The notes: a model not told the origin generated them from the sequence alone. A DNA stretch of 64,000 nt from Ischnura elegans (GCF_921293095.1 NC_060256.1:89559851-89623850); one strand, 5' to 3'; counted from the stretch's first letter, positions 1 to 11,130 are shown. Numbers and translations: made by a program.

Positions 1-702
1 TGGTTTGTATTTACTACAGCGTGATAATTCAGGGTTCACCTGTCAACTGGAATTGGTCTACATTTTCTTTCCCTTTTTTCCTTGAAGCTTCTTGTGTAGT
101 TTTTTCTGCGATGAATCGCTTGCTGAACTTCTCGGTGTAATACCAACAGTAATCCCCATTATCTTCGTTCATTACATCTACTTTTTCAATTTTATTGTGA
201 CTATATAAAAGCTGTTAAATTCTAAAAATATTGCTTGATTTCATAAATTTAACTGTAAAATGTGAATAAATGGTGGGTGATACAACTTTAAAACCATCAT
301 TTTTGGATTCATTAACTTTAAAAATATAAGTTTTTAAAAACAATTTTCAGTAAAAAAGTTTTTTCATTGTTGGCCTGTGATATTGGTCTAGTGCAGGAAA
401 CAAACAGAATGCACAAAAGCTTTTCTAAGTATAGTTTTTCAATTAAATACATGTGGTGGCGTCGACCCTTCCCGCTGTTTAGTGTGTGAGTCAATGCTTC
501 CTCCGATTCTAGCTGCGGCTTTGAGGTGAGTACTCCTCATATGAATACTGAGTACTCCGATGATTACTATGAATACCCAGGCGAATACTATAGCAATTAG
601 GAGATTCAGGAGAATTAGCAAAATCGTGGCGATAGAGAATCGAAGGCTACGGCGTTAGGCTTAGATTTCTTGAGCACTCAACAATAGAATACTGATATCA
701 TC

Positions 703-805
703 ATCTTAGAACCCCACTATGTCTAGGTTCAACAGAAACTATTAATGAAGAGAGATATTTTGCCAAGCGGATAGGTATATGATTTCTTTTTTCCCTTGAA
801 AAATA
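703..805 (+). mobile_element. LINE 3' UTR scrap, subfamily 2
   Basis: GAAGAGAGATATTTTGCCAA, GCGGATAGGTATATG and CTTTTTTCCC match the 3' UTR at 53280-53330 with clear divergence. Confidence 0.5.
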
Positions 806-895
806 AAGGAATTCCATAAATTCTAGGTGAGACTCAGTACTCGTATCTCCTTTTATTATTAATAGCTGGTGTCCAAGACAAAGCCACACACCTAT

Positions 896-1075
896 GGCTA
901 CACCTATGTATTACCCTGCGAACTACATATAGGGTATTTGGCAGGGGGTGATCAATCGCCAACATACAGTAAGTATGGTAGAGGACCGCCATGAATGGAG
1001 ATACAGATACGAATACTTCAAGGTCATAAAATATTACGCATAATTGCAAAAAATAGTTGCACTACAAATAATTGC
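896..1075 (-). mobile_element. LINE 3' UTR fragment, subfamily 1
   Basis: TATTACCCTGCGAACTACAT, TATTTGGCAGGGGGTGATCA and GAGGACCGCCATG match the other antisense copies with moderate divergence. Confidence 0.75.
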
Positions 1076-2506
1076 TCACCTATTGAGGCGGATTGGAGGG
1101 TAGTATGCATATGTAGATGATGGTCGAGGTACAAGGGTACTCGCTGAAACATTTTTGTTAAGATTTTTCTATCAATAAAATCCACCGAATGGTACGAGAC
1201 CTTGGTTGCTATGTCTGTCTGTGTTCATTAGAGTACCTGCTCATGTAATACACTGATTACCATATTAACTTTCGATTGATTGAGTAATTATTGGCTCACA
1301 CTAATTCCTAGGATGAATACTTGCAACATTTTAATGCAAATTTTATCCATGATACGTGTTAATTGTAAGAAACTTTCATGCATAAGCTTCTTCAATTCAT
1401 AAGGTCTGGCCTCATGCGTACATATCAAAGCACGTTCAAATGGATATAATTAAAAAAAGGTGACATAATTCGATACATTTTAGATAAAGGAAAAGAAATC
1501 GTCTTAATTTTACCAGAAATAGTAGACTGGTTTTGGCAGAAAATTTATGTTTAAATGTTGGAGCTATGTAATGCTGAAACTTTATTTCGCTATTGCCGAA
1601 TGCACATTTTCTATAACAGTTTAATCCTACCCTTACTATCCATAATTTACTGTTTCCTTGTGGCATGACCTTACGCGTTAACACTAAATGTGGGTAACTT
1701 GTGATTTTACAATCAGCGATTGAGATGCGAAAAAACGCAAAATTTGCTACCTTCTGTATCTGTATTTGTTCTCTTAGCAACAGCATTTAACCGCAAAATT
1801 GTAGCCACTTCCTGTTTCTTTCAATTTCGCCGTGAATGGCAACGGAAGCACGGAACGAAAACCACGACTTCCCCCGCCGTTCAGAGGTTTCCGAATTCTG
1901 TTGGATTCCGAAGAGATGATAGTGCACACGAATGATTTTCCCTTCTCTGCGAACTCAAGCGTCATTCATAATTCCTTCTTCGTTCATTGAAAGTATTCCA
2001 TCAATTTCAAAAGACTGATTTGCATTTTTCATGTTTTAGTATCTGTCCCAAAGTAATTCCTACGTCCCCAAGTGATTATTATGTGAATTCTAGAGCATTA
2101 TCATGTGTATTTTCCGACGACATTAGCCTTACGAACACCAACATACTACGGTACATAAGATCACATAAATAAAATAAGAGAGATAGATTGTATTAGAACA
2201 GATAGATTCAGAATGCCGCTTTTTCCACTATCAATAACAGACTATAGCGGCAGCGTTAGAACTTACAAATAGGCTAGTTGACTTGTAGTTTAACCTATTA
2301 ACTTATGTATTACTTAATGCATGTTTCTGAATATTCCTAGTATTTCTAATGTGTGTTACAGCTATATTAACGTATATAATATTTGTTTTTTTCCCGGCGA
2401 ACAATTGCAGTAAGGTTTTCTCGGGTTTCTCACCGGGTCAGGTCTTCCATATCTCCTTCCGACGTTTCGTTGAGCAACTCGGCCATCGTCGTCAGGGATC
2501 CAGTAA

Positions 2507-2961
2507 AGCCTGAATCACTCGATCATTTTTTTTCGTCGCGAAAGTGATCACTATCGCGATCACTAGAGTGATCACTCGCAAAATGATCGTCGCCAGCAAT
2601 TGCTTTTCGCGATCGCGATGAGGATTCCCATCGCTATTTTTCATCACTCGTCCGGTCGCTTTTTCCGTCGCTAAAACCGTCCCTAAAACCCCGTATCAGC
2701 CAATCAGAGCGCATGACCGTATGGTGTGGTTGCAGCGCAGCGTTTGACAATTGTGGGAACGACAGAGATAAACAAACACGCTATATATTTTCGTGATGCG
2801 GGTCCTACTACAACGAGCTGTGATATCGGAAATGATGCGAAAAGCGAAGGCGGGAGTGACTCAGAAAAATGATCACTCGAGCGATCGCTTTTCGCGACGG
2901 GAAAAGTGATCGCGATAGTGATCACTTTCGCGACGAAAAAAATGATCGTGTGATTCAGGCT
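2507..2961. mobile_element. Harbinger-like MITE
   Basis: Inverted termini AGCCTGAATCAC and GTGATTCAGGCT extend inward for about 60 bases through ATGATC/GATCAC and TCGTCGCGAAAGTGATCAC blocks. A 3-bp TAA duplicate (2504-2506 and 2962-2964) fits the PIF/Harbinger rule. 455 bp, non-coding, very rich in GATC palindromes. Confidence 0.65.
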
Positions 2962-2987
2962 TAATCATAATTTTGATTTATGGATCC

Positions 2988-3024
2988 CTGATGACGATGG
3001 GAGAATTGTTCATCGAAACGTTGG
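2988..3024 (+). ncRNA. Hammerhead-ribozyme-like motif
   Basis: Perfect CTGATGA (2988-2994), a helix-II candidate GATG/CATC (2996-2999 and 3011-3014) around an 11-base loop, then GAAAC (3015-3019) and GTTGG. Helix I and III are not convincing by eye. Its mirror copy at 2461-2495 (minus) reads CTGACGA then CGAAACGTCGG. Confidence 0.5.
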
Positions 3025-4535
3025 AAGGAGACATGGAGGACCTGACCCGGGGCGAAATCCGAGAAAACTTCACTGCAGCTATATTAAAAGATTGCTTTCA
3101 TGAGTAATTGGGAAGTTTTTGCCTTTCAATGAATGTGGCAGTAAAATTTGACAGTATGCGTACGATTTTTATAACCGTTTGGTGTGCATGACGGAATCCT
3201 CTTGCATTTTGCATGCTGGTGATTAATCACCTCCTGCCAAACACCCTAGAGGGTATTTTTGAGATTTCATGTAGAATTCCTTTGATGTTTACTACAAAAT
3301 TATTGGACTTCCAATTAAATACCTACCACCTGCTTTTCCTTCCAATCACTTTTGAAAACTCATAAAAAAGAGAGATTTTCATTTTTTTATAAAATTAACT
3401 TGAAAATCAAAGTCATAATGAAAAAAAGATACGTCCAGGTTCAGTTCACCGTGAAGGTTCAGGACGTCCCCACATACAAATTCTCGAAGTTATAGGAAAA
3501 GGAACTGACCCCATACTCTACATGAATAAAATTAAAAAACCTGTGGCTTAGTCAGGAGTAAGCTCTAGCCTCAAATATACTAACCAATTTAAGGGCTGAA
3601 TCAAGTAGGGAGTGCGTGAATGAAAAATAGATATTAGAAGGCAGTCCAAAGTGACCGTCGTGTCTAATATTATTTAGTTTAACGTTAATTTCATTGAAAA
3701 AATCCCATAAGATTAACGTGTAAATTCACTTCACTTATAGCCATCCACTTCTAACATGAAGCTATACAAAATGGCTGAATAAAAAAAATTATTACCTGGA
3801 TTTGCAGACAACTTATTCAGATGTCATTCAGTATGTCTTAAGTAAGACAAGATTGGTAGAAAGATATTTTGCAGAAGGGAAAATTGAACCATTGACATTG
3901 AGTAGAAAAAGGAGAAAAACTGAAGGAGAAAGAGTTAGATATTAAAACTTAGGGCGGATAAGGAAGGACGCGAGGAAAAAGAGCATCGTGGAATTGAAGG
4001 AGTTAGCTTAAGAAAGGGAGAAATGGAGTCTTATACCATCTAAATAATATTCTGCGAGCCATCTATAAGGTGTTGGGTCACCCAGCATGTAGCTGGCGAC
4101 ACCAGTTTCCTTATAATCTGCCATTTCCTCCTTAATATGATAGACAGAAGAGAAGACACAAGGAACATCTTCACATTTTATATAAAGTACTCATACTTTT
4201 AATATTCAATACTTATATGCTTAATTTTATCATTAACTTAAATAAACTGTGTCTGGCAAGCGGGCGCGTTTCTCATTAAGGCTAGGATGAGTGGTGCATG
4301 CCTGGTGTGGAAACAACCCGCGCCACACAACGTGATGTTGGCTTGCACGGCAGCTCGTATATGTAGAAGTACGTAAAGACTATCTGAGAACTACTCATCG
4401 CTCAAAAATCGTTAAGTACTTCAGGAAAAAGTAGCCGCACGTAGTTAAGTGCAATAAATTCATAAAAAATAAAATATACTAATTCTCTTGTCTCTCTACT
4501 GACAATAAGTGCTCAAGTCAAACTGTTGAACTTAC

Positions 4536-4637
4536 GTTTCTCTGTAGCTCCCCAGCCGGACACGACCACCTTCTTTCCGACGAGGTTTTGCGTCTGCAAT
4601 CCCAGCTCAACGGGTAAGCATATGGGCCTCACAGCAT
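4536..4637 (-). CDS. Clip serine protease gene A, exon 5
   Basis: A 102-base exon encoding residues 258-291: the DAVRPICLPVEL block (whose Cys pairs with the clip-side C126 in the family) and the VVVSGWGATEK strand. Acceptor CTTTTAG before 4637, donor GTAAGT at 4535-4530, phase 1 at both ends. The partner segment in gene B (61402-61500) has the same phases. The last exon, expected to carry the GDSGGP catalytic serine and stop, is not found between 4535 and 1, so the gene runs off the left edge of the window. Confidence 0.93.
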
Positions 4638-7600
4638 CTAAAAGAATACATTTAAAAGTTAGAACGAACTTAAATTTAACCATATATATTTACGATTAAG
4701 AATATTATGTCTCCCTGCAGCACACAATCATTGAATTTACATCAAGAGTAATCAAATCGAAATGACCACACTAACCGACTTGGCTATTAGATTGGAACAG
4801 TTTTGCCAAAGCCAAAAGTAAGCTTGCGTAAGCCAAAAGGTTGAAGCACGGGTTGAAAAAGTTTGAAAGGCTGAAATATTTATAGAGTACAGGTATTCAT
4901 TTTGTTCACCAATTACTGAGCAAGAAAGAATACATTTGGGCACGGGTTCACTAAACTTAAAACATCGATTCATTAAAAAATTTAGCCAAGCTCGGTCGAA
5001 TCGAAGCAATCCAACTATTTCAAAATATGTTCATGATGTCATAAGATTATGTGATGAAATATTTTAATATCCTTCGGTGTGAAATAATTTTATACAATGA
5101 TTAAAATATGATGTATTATTTAGTTTACATAATATTAAAATTAAACAGTATTTCCTAGCTTTGGCATTGTTGGAAATAACTGAGTCCTTCACCAAGAACA
5201 TATAAGTCCCCAGAAATATGCATTTTTAATCTCACACAATTTCACAGCAAATCAAATATGTCTCTGGTGTTATTTTGTGAGTCAAAACTCCCACTGGCTT
5301 AATTTTTTACTAACTTACTTTCTTGAAGAAATTGTAGCACATAAACTTAATTATAATTTCATGGTAAACTGGAAATATGTATTTCAACGATGCTTTGTAA
5401 TTTGGTAGAGTTCATACAGATTTTATACCTCACTCGATCTCATTATATTTAATAGGATTTTATATTGACATTCTCTTTAGGTTATCCATTACTCATTTTT
5501 AAATCGAAAAATCTATTCTGACCTTATAGGTGCGGAAAGTACATATGATTATTTCATTTCATACACGAGAGAGAAATGAACACAGTTACCTCATCAAAAA
5601 CGAGGAAATTAAATTTGACTGCAGTAGTAACGATGCACTTATGCAGAGTTTCCTTTTACGTTTATTAACTGATATTTTGTGGTTTTAAATAAATTATTTC
5701 AATACTATTACGTTATCAAAATGAAAACGCGAATGCAGTTTGGATATCAAATAGTTTAACTAAAAATTATCCCGAAAGTTACGCATTATTACGTAATTAC
5801 TTCGCATTGTTATCCTTTCCAAAAGTGATAAAAAATGAACTGAATTAATTAAATTTTAAATTATTGTTTAATTACCACCCCTCTTTAGATTATGGATTTA
5901 ATTGATCGCATTTTATTTAAATATTTATTGATCTTCCCATCAACCCTGTTTCTCTATAGGTATAATTTAATACTTTTTCCTAGGTTGAATCTTATCTCTA
6001 ATTGCAGAATGCAAGCATAAAAATACAAATTATGTATAGCGGAAAGACGTATGCCCTACATATATTTACCATGGGTGAAATCTATTGGCCGGGAAACCCT
6101 GACAAGAGCAACGTCGTATTGCAGATTCGGCTTTCCAACGTATCTAGGATGAGGGATGACTTGCTCAACTTGAATGTTCTGAGGATTTGGAGTACAAATT
6201 TGAGTCTCGCTCTCTTCGTCCACTTGGCAGTCGATGGGAGACGACAGATTGTGTTCTCCAACTCGAATGGATACCCTGGAAAATAAAAATAAACAAACAG
6301 TTAAGCACGTCATTTCTCTGAATAAGTGTTGTTTGATTTACATTCGTTTTTTTTCAAGCATTCCTTTGCTAATGATTCAATTGACAAAGTCGGTGGTTTC
6401 CAGCGATATTTTTTTGAATTAGCAGAACATATGAAAAGAATAACTTAAAATTTGGTTCTTACACTGAGTTTTGTTTTATTAAAAAACGGCCACGGTATCA
6501 ATAGAAGTCTCAGTGGAAAAATTAAAACTCGCTGTGCAACAAAGTTTTATTTCCAAGTTGAAATCTGCAAATGATAGATTTTTTATTCAACAACGTCAAT
6601 TTCCTTCATTAAGTAGTAGTTTATGGATGCATGGCAACAAATATCTGCTAAAATGAAGAAAGGTTTATATTGAATGTTTTTATTGCATAATTTATATTTG
6701 TACTCTCTATGACAAGCCCATCAATACCAACGTTCCCCAATGAATATTTTCATTAGGAAACTCCTGGGTAGAGCTAAGTGAGAGATATTCGATACCACCG
6801 ATTTTAAATTATTTGCTTATTATGTTTCCATCACTAAATGTGGCATAGAAAAAAGTATTTTTTAAACGACAAATAATGTAATTAATTCCGAAATGACAAA
6901 AGTAGTCTTGAGAGGAATTAGGGTTCAACAGTTTATTTTTATTTTTGGGAAGGATTTTATAAAAGAGCTGTTGCTTTGATTGAGATCCAATTAATGGATT
7001 TTAAATGAGGCACTTAGCACATAATAAATTATGGGAAAAAGTCGAAGCGAAGGCTTAACCCATTTCCGCCTATCGTAGCCATGTGGCTTCATCCTACCAT
7101 TCTGAGGATATTGAAGAAAACCCGCACTCCTTTTTGCTATCGAATCATCACGAATATGTTGTTGAAGCTTGCATCAGCTTAATCCGCTTATTAGTTTATT
7201 TATGAAGCCAGTAGAAATAAACACAATGACGGAAAGAGACATATGCGAAACAGATATTAAATATGGACGTCTACTGTCTGGAATATTAAATTAAAGTACC
7301 ATAAAAATAAATAGGAAATGGCATTGAACAGTTGATTTTAACTTTCCTTCGACCAAAAATGAGATTTTTCCAAAAGATTCATCCTTTCTATCGAGGTCAA
7401 AAGTAGAAATTGAACAACACTTGATTATGACCTCGTTACTACCCAGCGTAGCTATATGGATACGGGCCACTCTCAATAAACAAGTTGATATATCACTAAA
7501 ATGTTTCATTGGGTTACTGAAGACGACCATAAATATCCTAAATAACCTAAATATCTTCACAATCCCGAGCAGAAAGTTTTCTGGGGGAAATGGATCGATT

Positions 7601-7703
7601 AATAATGGTTTACCGTCCCTCTCTTACGAAAAGGCAACAAATGAAAAAAACACAATAAATGAACTTAGCCGTTTAGCCCACGGGTTCGTCAAAAGGTACT
7701 CAC
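4638..7703 (-). other. Introns 3 and 4 of gene A outside exon 4
   Basis: AT-rich sequence at 4638-6069 and 6276-7703 between exons with matching splice phases. I see no repeats, RNA genes or coding signals here apart from exon 4 (6070-6275), which lies inside this span. Confidence 0.6.
6070..6275 (-). CDS. Clip serine protease gene A, exon 4 (catalytic Asp)
   Basis: Encodes residues 190-257. It starts with VSIRVGEHNLSSPIDC, the typical RLGEHD-like strand. Residue D243 in QYDVALVRV is the catalytic Asp. Two extra cysteines (C205 and C216) bracket a loop before NIQVEQVIPHPRY. This added loop disulfide is usual in easter, SPE and prophenoloxidase-activating proteases and supports a terminal CLIPB role rather than a digestive trypsin. 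Acceptor TTTTCCAG, donor GTAAAT (a weaker but normal donor) at 6069-6064; phase 2 in, phase 1 out. Confidence 0.95.
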
Positions 7704-7803
7704 AGCCGCAGGTTACTTTGGAGTCGAGTGACGCAATGAGCAGCAGTCAGGATGTATCGCTCGTTGATGATGCTGCCACCGCACTTGAACGGGGATCCAG
7801 ATC
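7704..7803 (-). CDS. Clip serine protease gene A, exon 3 (catalytic His)
   Basis: A 100-base exon encoding residues 156-189 of the protease. It contains the FKCGGSIINERYILTAAHCV block: the first chymotrypsin-fold disulfide cysteine and the catalytic His (H178) in the invariant TAAHC motif. Acceptor is ATTTCAG before 7803 and donor GTGAGT after 7704. It enters in phase 1 (completing Arg156) and leaves in phase 2, exactly as needed to join the neighbouring exons. It is too short to appear as an ordinary open reading frame and was found by looking for the missing His block between exons 2 and 4. The plus-strand reading frame over the same bases is a shadow. Confidence 0.95.
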
Positions 7804-8039
7804 CTGAAATGTCGGAAGAATTTTTTGTTTCCTCATCCAGTTGTAAATTTAAAAAAAAATCACCTGAATGCAATTTTTATTTCCGCCTAGATATTTAACG
7901 AAAAAGAGAGCTGGCAATTTTACAGAAATTTACTGAATAATGCACGACGCGTTTCGACCGTCAGGTCATTCTCAAGTACTATATTTAAAATTTTAATTTA
8001 TTAAATGATGCACAATGTACATTTTTAAATAAGTTTGTG

Positions 8040-8228
8040 AAAAATTGTGTATGATCTTAGGTTTTCCCGGCGTCTCAGTTGCAGAAAAGTTTCTCGGGTT
8101 TTCCCCGGTTGATGTCGTCCATGTCTCCCGACGTTTCGATCCGCGACTTGCTGATCGTGTTCAGGGGATCTTCCGAATGACATGGACGACATCAACCGGT
8201 GGAAAACCCGAGAAACTTTTCTTGTGAA
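8040..8228. repeat. Penelope-type repeat forming a long hairpin
   Basis: Inverted arms 8082-8125 and 8179-8222 (about 44 bp, nearly perfect) surround 53 bases. On the minus strand these hold CTGAACAC, a GATC/GATC stem and GAAACGTCGGG (8164-8130). It is the same family as 2371-3075, but the arms lie much closer together. Confidence 0.7.
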
Positions 8229-8712
8229 AAATTGCCATCTCTCTTTTTAGTTGAATCAGCGTGTCATTCCACTATAACTAGTCTGTCTCGGTTAATTTTA
8301 TAAGGATGGGAAATTTGACCACAAGTTTGATAAGGTAGGATCAAGGTAGTCAGGTAATAAAAATATATGGCTGCCAAAATGATTGACATTACGGTGACAG
8401 TGACTGGAGCAGCCTAGCACACATTTACTTAAGTAAGCAAAAATGATATCTAGAATTAAATGTTAAACAACGTAGGCAGAGATATTATGCAACTCTCAGA
8501 CATAGGTAAATATATAGTTGTGGAAGCCAAAAAAGGAGCAAAATACTTTATTACATAAATTTTGCACAGCCTAATACCGCCTGATTAAATGGCAGAATCA
8601 TCTAAAATTGTTCAAACGGCATGTTCTGCTACACCCCTTAAGAAGTCTCTATGTTTTAATTCTCTGCTTGCAAGAAATGAAATCACTCTAAAATTAAAAC
8701 AACATCAATCAA

Positions 8713-8910
8713 TGCCGGCCTCGGCGGCGGTGGGGTAAAGTCCTCGCCTGCCAAACCGTAGGTCGTGGGTTCGAATCCCGCCTGGGTAGGTGATCCCCTA
8801 TCCAGGGCATGGATGTTTGTGTTGTACTTTGTTCATATTGGAAACCCTCGTTGTAAAAGGCCGTTATGTGCTGTTTACGGGGGATGTGATAAATAAATAA
8901 TTAAATAAAT
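8713..8910 (+). mobile_element. tRNA-derived SINE
   Basis: The head resembles a tRNA: an A-box region in GGCGGCGGTGGGGTAAAG (8725-8742) and a perfect B box GGTTCGAATCC (8768-8778). A tRNA-unrelated body and an AAATAAATAATTAAATAAAT tail follow. These are internal RNA polymerase III promoter elements. Confidence 0.9.
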
Positions 8911-9291
8911 CCGTCTATGGTGGTCGATTGAATATATTTGATTTAGAAAATCAGCTGTGTTGTTACATTATGTGGTACAACCCGGGGTAAGTTAAGGTGG
9001 TAGGGTATTTTGAGGAAGCTACCGAGAGCTTATGCTATTTCCGCCTCTAAGTTGAAGGAAAGGCTAGTGGATTGTAAAAACGTAGAGGGAAGAATGTAGG
9101 CCAAGCGAGGGAGATGAAGGAGGAGAATATGATTTATGGACAGAAAATAAGAGAGTGGGTCTAATTTAAAATTGAAGTGGGAGTCCAATTTGGGAGGGAA
9201 GGCAGGCCGAAGTATTCTGCAAATTGCTCCATGTAAACAAACCTACCTTAACAGAAAGAATACTTAAGTAGATTACATTAAGGCCTTGTAA

Positions 9292-9596
9292 GGATCAAAT
9301 ACACCGACCGAGTACGTAATGAGGAAGTCCTAAGAAGAGTGGGGAAGAAGAGAAGCCTTTTGAAAACCTTTGTAAGATGACGATACGACCCGATCGGCCA
9401 CATCTTGAGAAATCCTGGCCTCGTGAAGACTATCGTCTAAGGACGAGTGGATGGAAAGCACGGAAAAGGAAAACAAAATATATGGAACAGCATAAGAAGA
9501 ATGCGGAAGGGAAGAAATACGTGGGTGTGAAAAGATTAGCTGACAGGGAATTGAAGGGAGAGCTGCGTCAAACCAATTTTAGGAACTAGTGACGGT
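9292..9596 (+). mobile_element. Diverged RTE LINE 3' fragment
   Basis: Shares the order of blocks with the full copy: an RVRNEEVLRRVGKK-like stretch, HILRNPGLVKT, then KRLADRELKGELRQTNF near the end. It is frame-broken. The weaker match at 9020-9120 may be part of another copy. Confidence 0.8.
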
Positions 9597-9739
9597 GAGA
9601 GTCATTTTGAACTCTAATATTTATTGTTTATTCGCTCACTCCCCACGCGATTCGGCCCTCAAATTGGTTAAACACGTGATGATAGAGCTCACCTCGGACT
9701 AACTAAGCCACAGGTTTGTGAAATTCATTTATTCAGGGT

Positions 9740-9858
9740 GGGGGGGAAGGAGCGAAGCATGAGAGAGTGAAAAGATTAGCCGATAGGAGAATTGAGTGGA
9801 GAGCTGATTCCAAGCAGTCTTAGAATTGCTGACCAGTGCTGATAATAATGATAAGTCC
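9740..9858 (+). mobile_element. RTE LINE 3' tip next to gene A exon 2
   Basis: Encodes KRLADRRIEWRADSKQS then stop, followed by a GATAATAATGATAAG tail: the very 3' end of an RTE element. It ends about 20 bases from the splice donor of the clip exon (9882-9877). Confidence 0.8.
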
Positions 9859-9882
9859 TTGATAATGACTGGATGGACTCAC

Positions 9883-10263
9883 GGACTGTGTATCCGAGTA
9901 GCGCCATCCACGGCAGCTCCATCAGGCTGGCCTCCTGTCCGTTGATGATGCGATCCTCGGACACGGGGCCGCAGATGTCGAGCCGCAGCAGACGCAGGTT
10001 GGGGTGCGAGCGCACGTCCTCCGTCACTTCGTTGTCACTGGCCGGCGGCGGCGTCGTCGAAGACCCGGGCGGAGGGTTTGTTGAGGGGCAGCAGACCAAG
10101 GGGTCCCGGCCCTGGAAGCCGCACTGCGAGCGGCGCAGGAAGTCCAGGGTGGACTGCGGCAGTGGCTTGGCCTGCAGGGCGCTCAGGAGCGGCGGGCAGC
10201 TCCGGATGCCGATGCAAGTTCCGCGCATCCTGTCCGGATTCGTGCAAGTCTCCCCGAGTTCCA
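9883..10263 (-). CDS. Clip serine protease gene A, exon 2 (clip domain, activation site)
   Basis: Encodes residues 29-156 of the precursor. Six cysteines (C35, C45, C51, C76, C86, C87, ending VCCP) form a clip domain, the disulfide-knit regulatory module of arthropod protease cascades. A Pro/Ser/Thr-rich linker (about 88-105) follows, then C126, which in this family tethers the clip chain to the catalytic chain. The activation site is SEDR|IINGQE (R133/I134), a cut by a trypsin-like upstream protease. The catalytic domain starts with IINGQEASLMELPWMALL. Acceptor TTTTCCAG, donor GTGAGT (9882-9877), phase 1 at both ends. The domain order places it in the CLIPB (easter, SPE, prophenoloxidase-activating) group; which one cannot be decided here. 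The donor lies only about 20 bases from the tail of an RTE fragment. Confidence 0.95.
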
Positions 10264-10318
10264 CTGGAAAATTAACTTTGGGTGATGAGCTAAGTTAGCC
10301 CATGGATAGACATCGATC

Positions 10319-10442
10319 CAGGATTGAGTCGAGAGCGAATTATAAAATATATCTTTCTCTTTTCATACATATCCTGGATCACAAACCCTTATCAAAAGGA
10401 AATATCTGAGGCTTACCTATATGAGGGACAGAAGGGGGTCCC
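10319..10442 (+). repeat. 124-bp direct repeat, copy 1
   Basis: AGGATTGAGTCGAGAGCG, TATATCTTTCTCTTT, ATCCTGGATCACAAACCC, ACCTATATGAGGGACAGAAG; repeated at 11216-11335 with about 95 percent identity by eye. Confidence 0.9.
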
Positions 10443-10618
10443 TTGAAGGGGGACCCCTGAAGTGAGAGAAGACAAAAATTGAAGGAAACAAAAAGTACCT
10501 TATTGTGAAATGGTTAAGCGATTCATGGCATTGCCACGGCACATTCCGCCACATACTACATTCCGTCATTTTATATTTCATATATTTTAAAATATATTCT
10601 TAGCTTTGGAGATGGCTG

Positions 10619-10686
10619 ATTTGTAAGAGGCTGGAGTATCTTACGCCGGTGGGTGGCGGGGTAAGATACACCAGCCTCTTACAAAT
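10619..10686 (+). other. Short near-perfect hairpin
   Basis: 26-base arms (10619-10644 and 10661-10686) pair with one mismatch around a 16-base G-rich loop. The right arm lies at the tip of a LINE 3' UTR. See findings. Confidence 0.8.
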
Positions 10687-10689
10687 GAA

Positions 10690-10865
10690 AAGGAAGTGCT
10701 CTAACGAAATTACGACTTGCATTGGTTAAAGTCCTGCAAGGTTCGGGGGAAAAACGAGTTCCCATGTATATCCGCTCAGCAAAATCTCTTAATTTATCGC
10801 TTTATTCGGACACAGAAATACATTGTGGTTCTAATATGACTCCGGAGACGTTTAAGGTCTATTTA
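10690..10865 (-). mobile_element. Jockey-like LINE 3' UTR fragment, subfamily 2
   Basis: Shares AAGTGCTCTAACGAA, GGGGGAAAAACGAGTTCCCA and CTCTTAATTTATCGCTT with the 49921-50560 copy. No coding part remains. Confidence 0.75.
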
Positions 10866-11130
10866 TAAGAAACATTAACAAGCACGGGTGTCTGTCTATC
10901 CTCAAAAATGTTCAAATTCTTTAATCAAATGTGTACTGTTCTATATTCTGTCCTTTCATGACAACATTGCCCACCAATTGTCTCTGGAGTGGAGACGTTG
11001 AAGGCCTATGTACACTTAACATTAACATGCACAGGTGTCTGATTGCATAAATTATTTTGGTGGACCGGATAGGAAAATGTACGAATGCATGAATAAAATG
11101 GGAACAGGTTCTATTTTCTGTCCTTGCAAT
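10845..11130 (+). repeat. Two-copy tandem duplication, period about 147
   Basis: GACGTTTAAGGTCTATTTAT with AACATTAACAAGCACGGGTG at 10848 recurs as GACGTTGAAGGCCTATGTAC with AACATTAACATGCACAGGTG at 10994. Diverged. Confidence 0.65.

Larger units (their letters stand above)
2371..3075. mobile_element. Composite Penelope-type inverted repeat with 12-bp duplication
   Basis: Flanked by CAGCTATATTAA at 2359-2370 and 3076-3087. The outer arms (2388-2506 and 2962-3070) are inverted copies of a Penelope-type terminal repeat, each with the GAAACGT(C/T)GG box and a CCGAGAAAACTT-like end. Between them lies a Harbinger-like MITE (2507-2961). Penelope insertions often make inverted terminal copies and variable-length duplications, which fits. 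Confidence 0.7.
2145..3270 (+). mobile_element. LINE 3' end (subfamily 1), split by an inverted repeat
   Basis: 2145-2370 matches the coding tail and early 3' UTR of the 52558-53040 copy (AAATAAGAGAGATAGATTG, TTCAGAATG). 3088-3270 matches its distal 3' UTR (GGTGTGCATG, TGCATGCTGGTGATTAATCA, CTGCCAAACACCCTAGAGGG). The 705 bases between are a later insertion. Confidence 0.8.
1..4535 (-). other. Visible part of gene A's intron 5
   Basis: Begins with GTAAGT; its acceptor is outside the window. It holds LINE 3' ends (about 700-1075 and 2145-3270, plus a faint one near 4035-4100) and the composite inverted repeat 2371-3075. I see nothing gene-like in 1-700, 1100-2140 or 3280-4000; the short reading frames there have no recognisable features. 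Confidence 0.6.
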
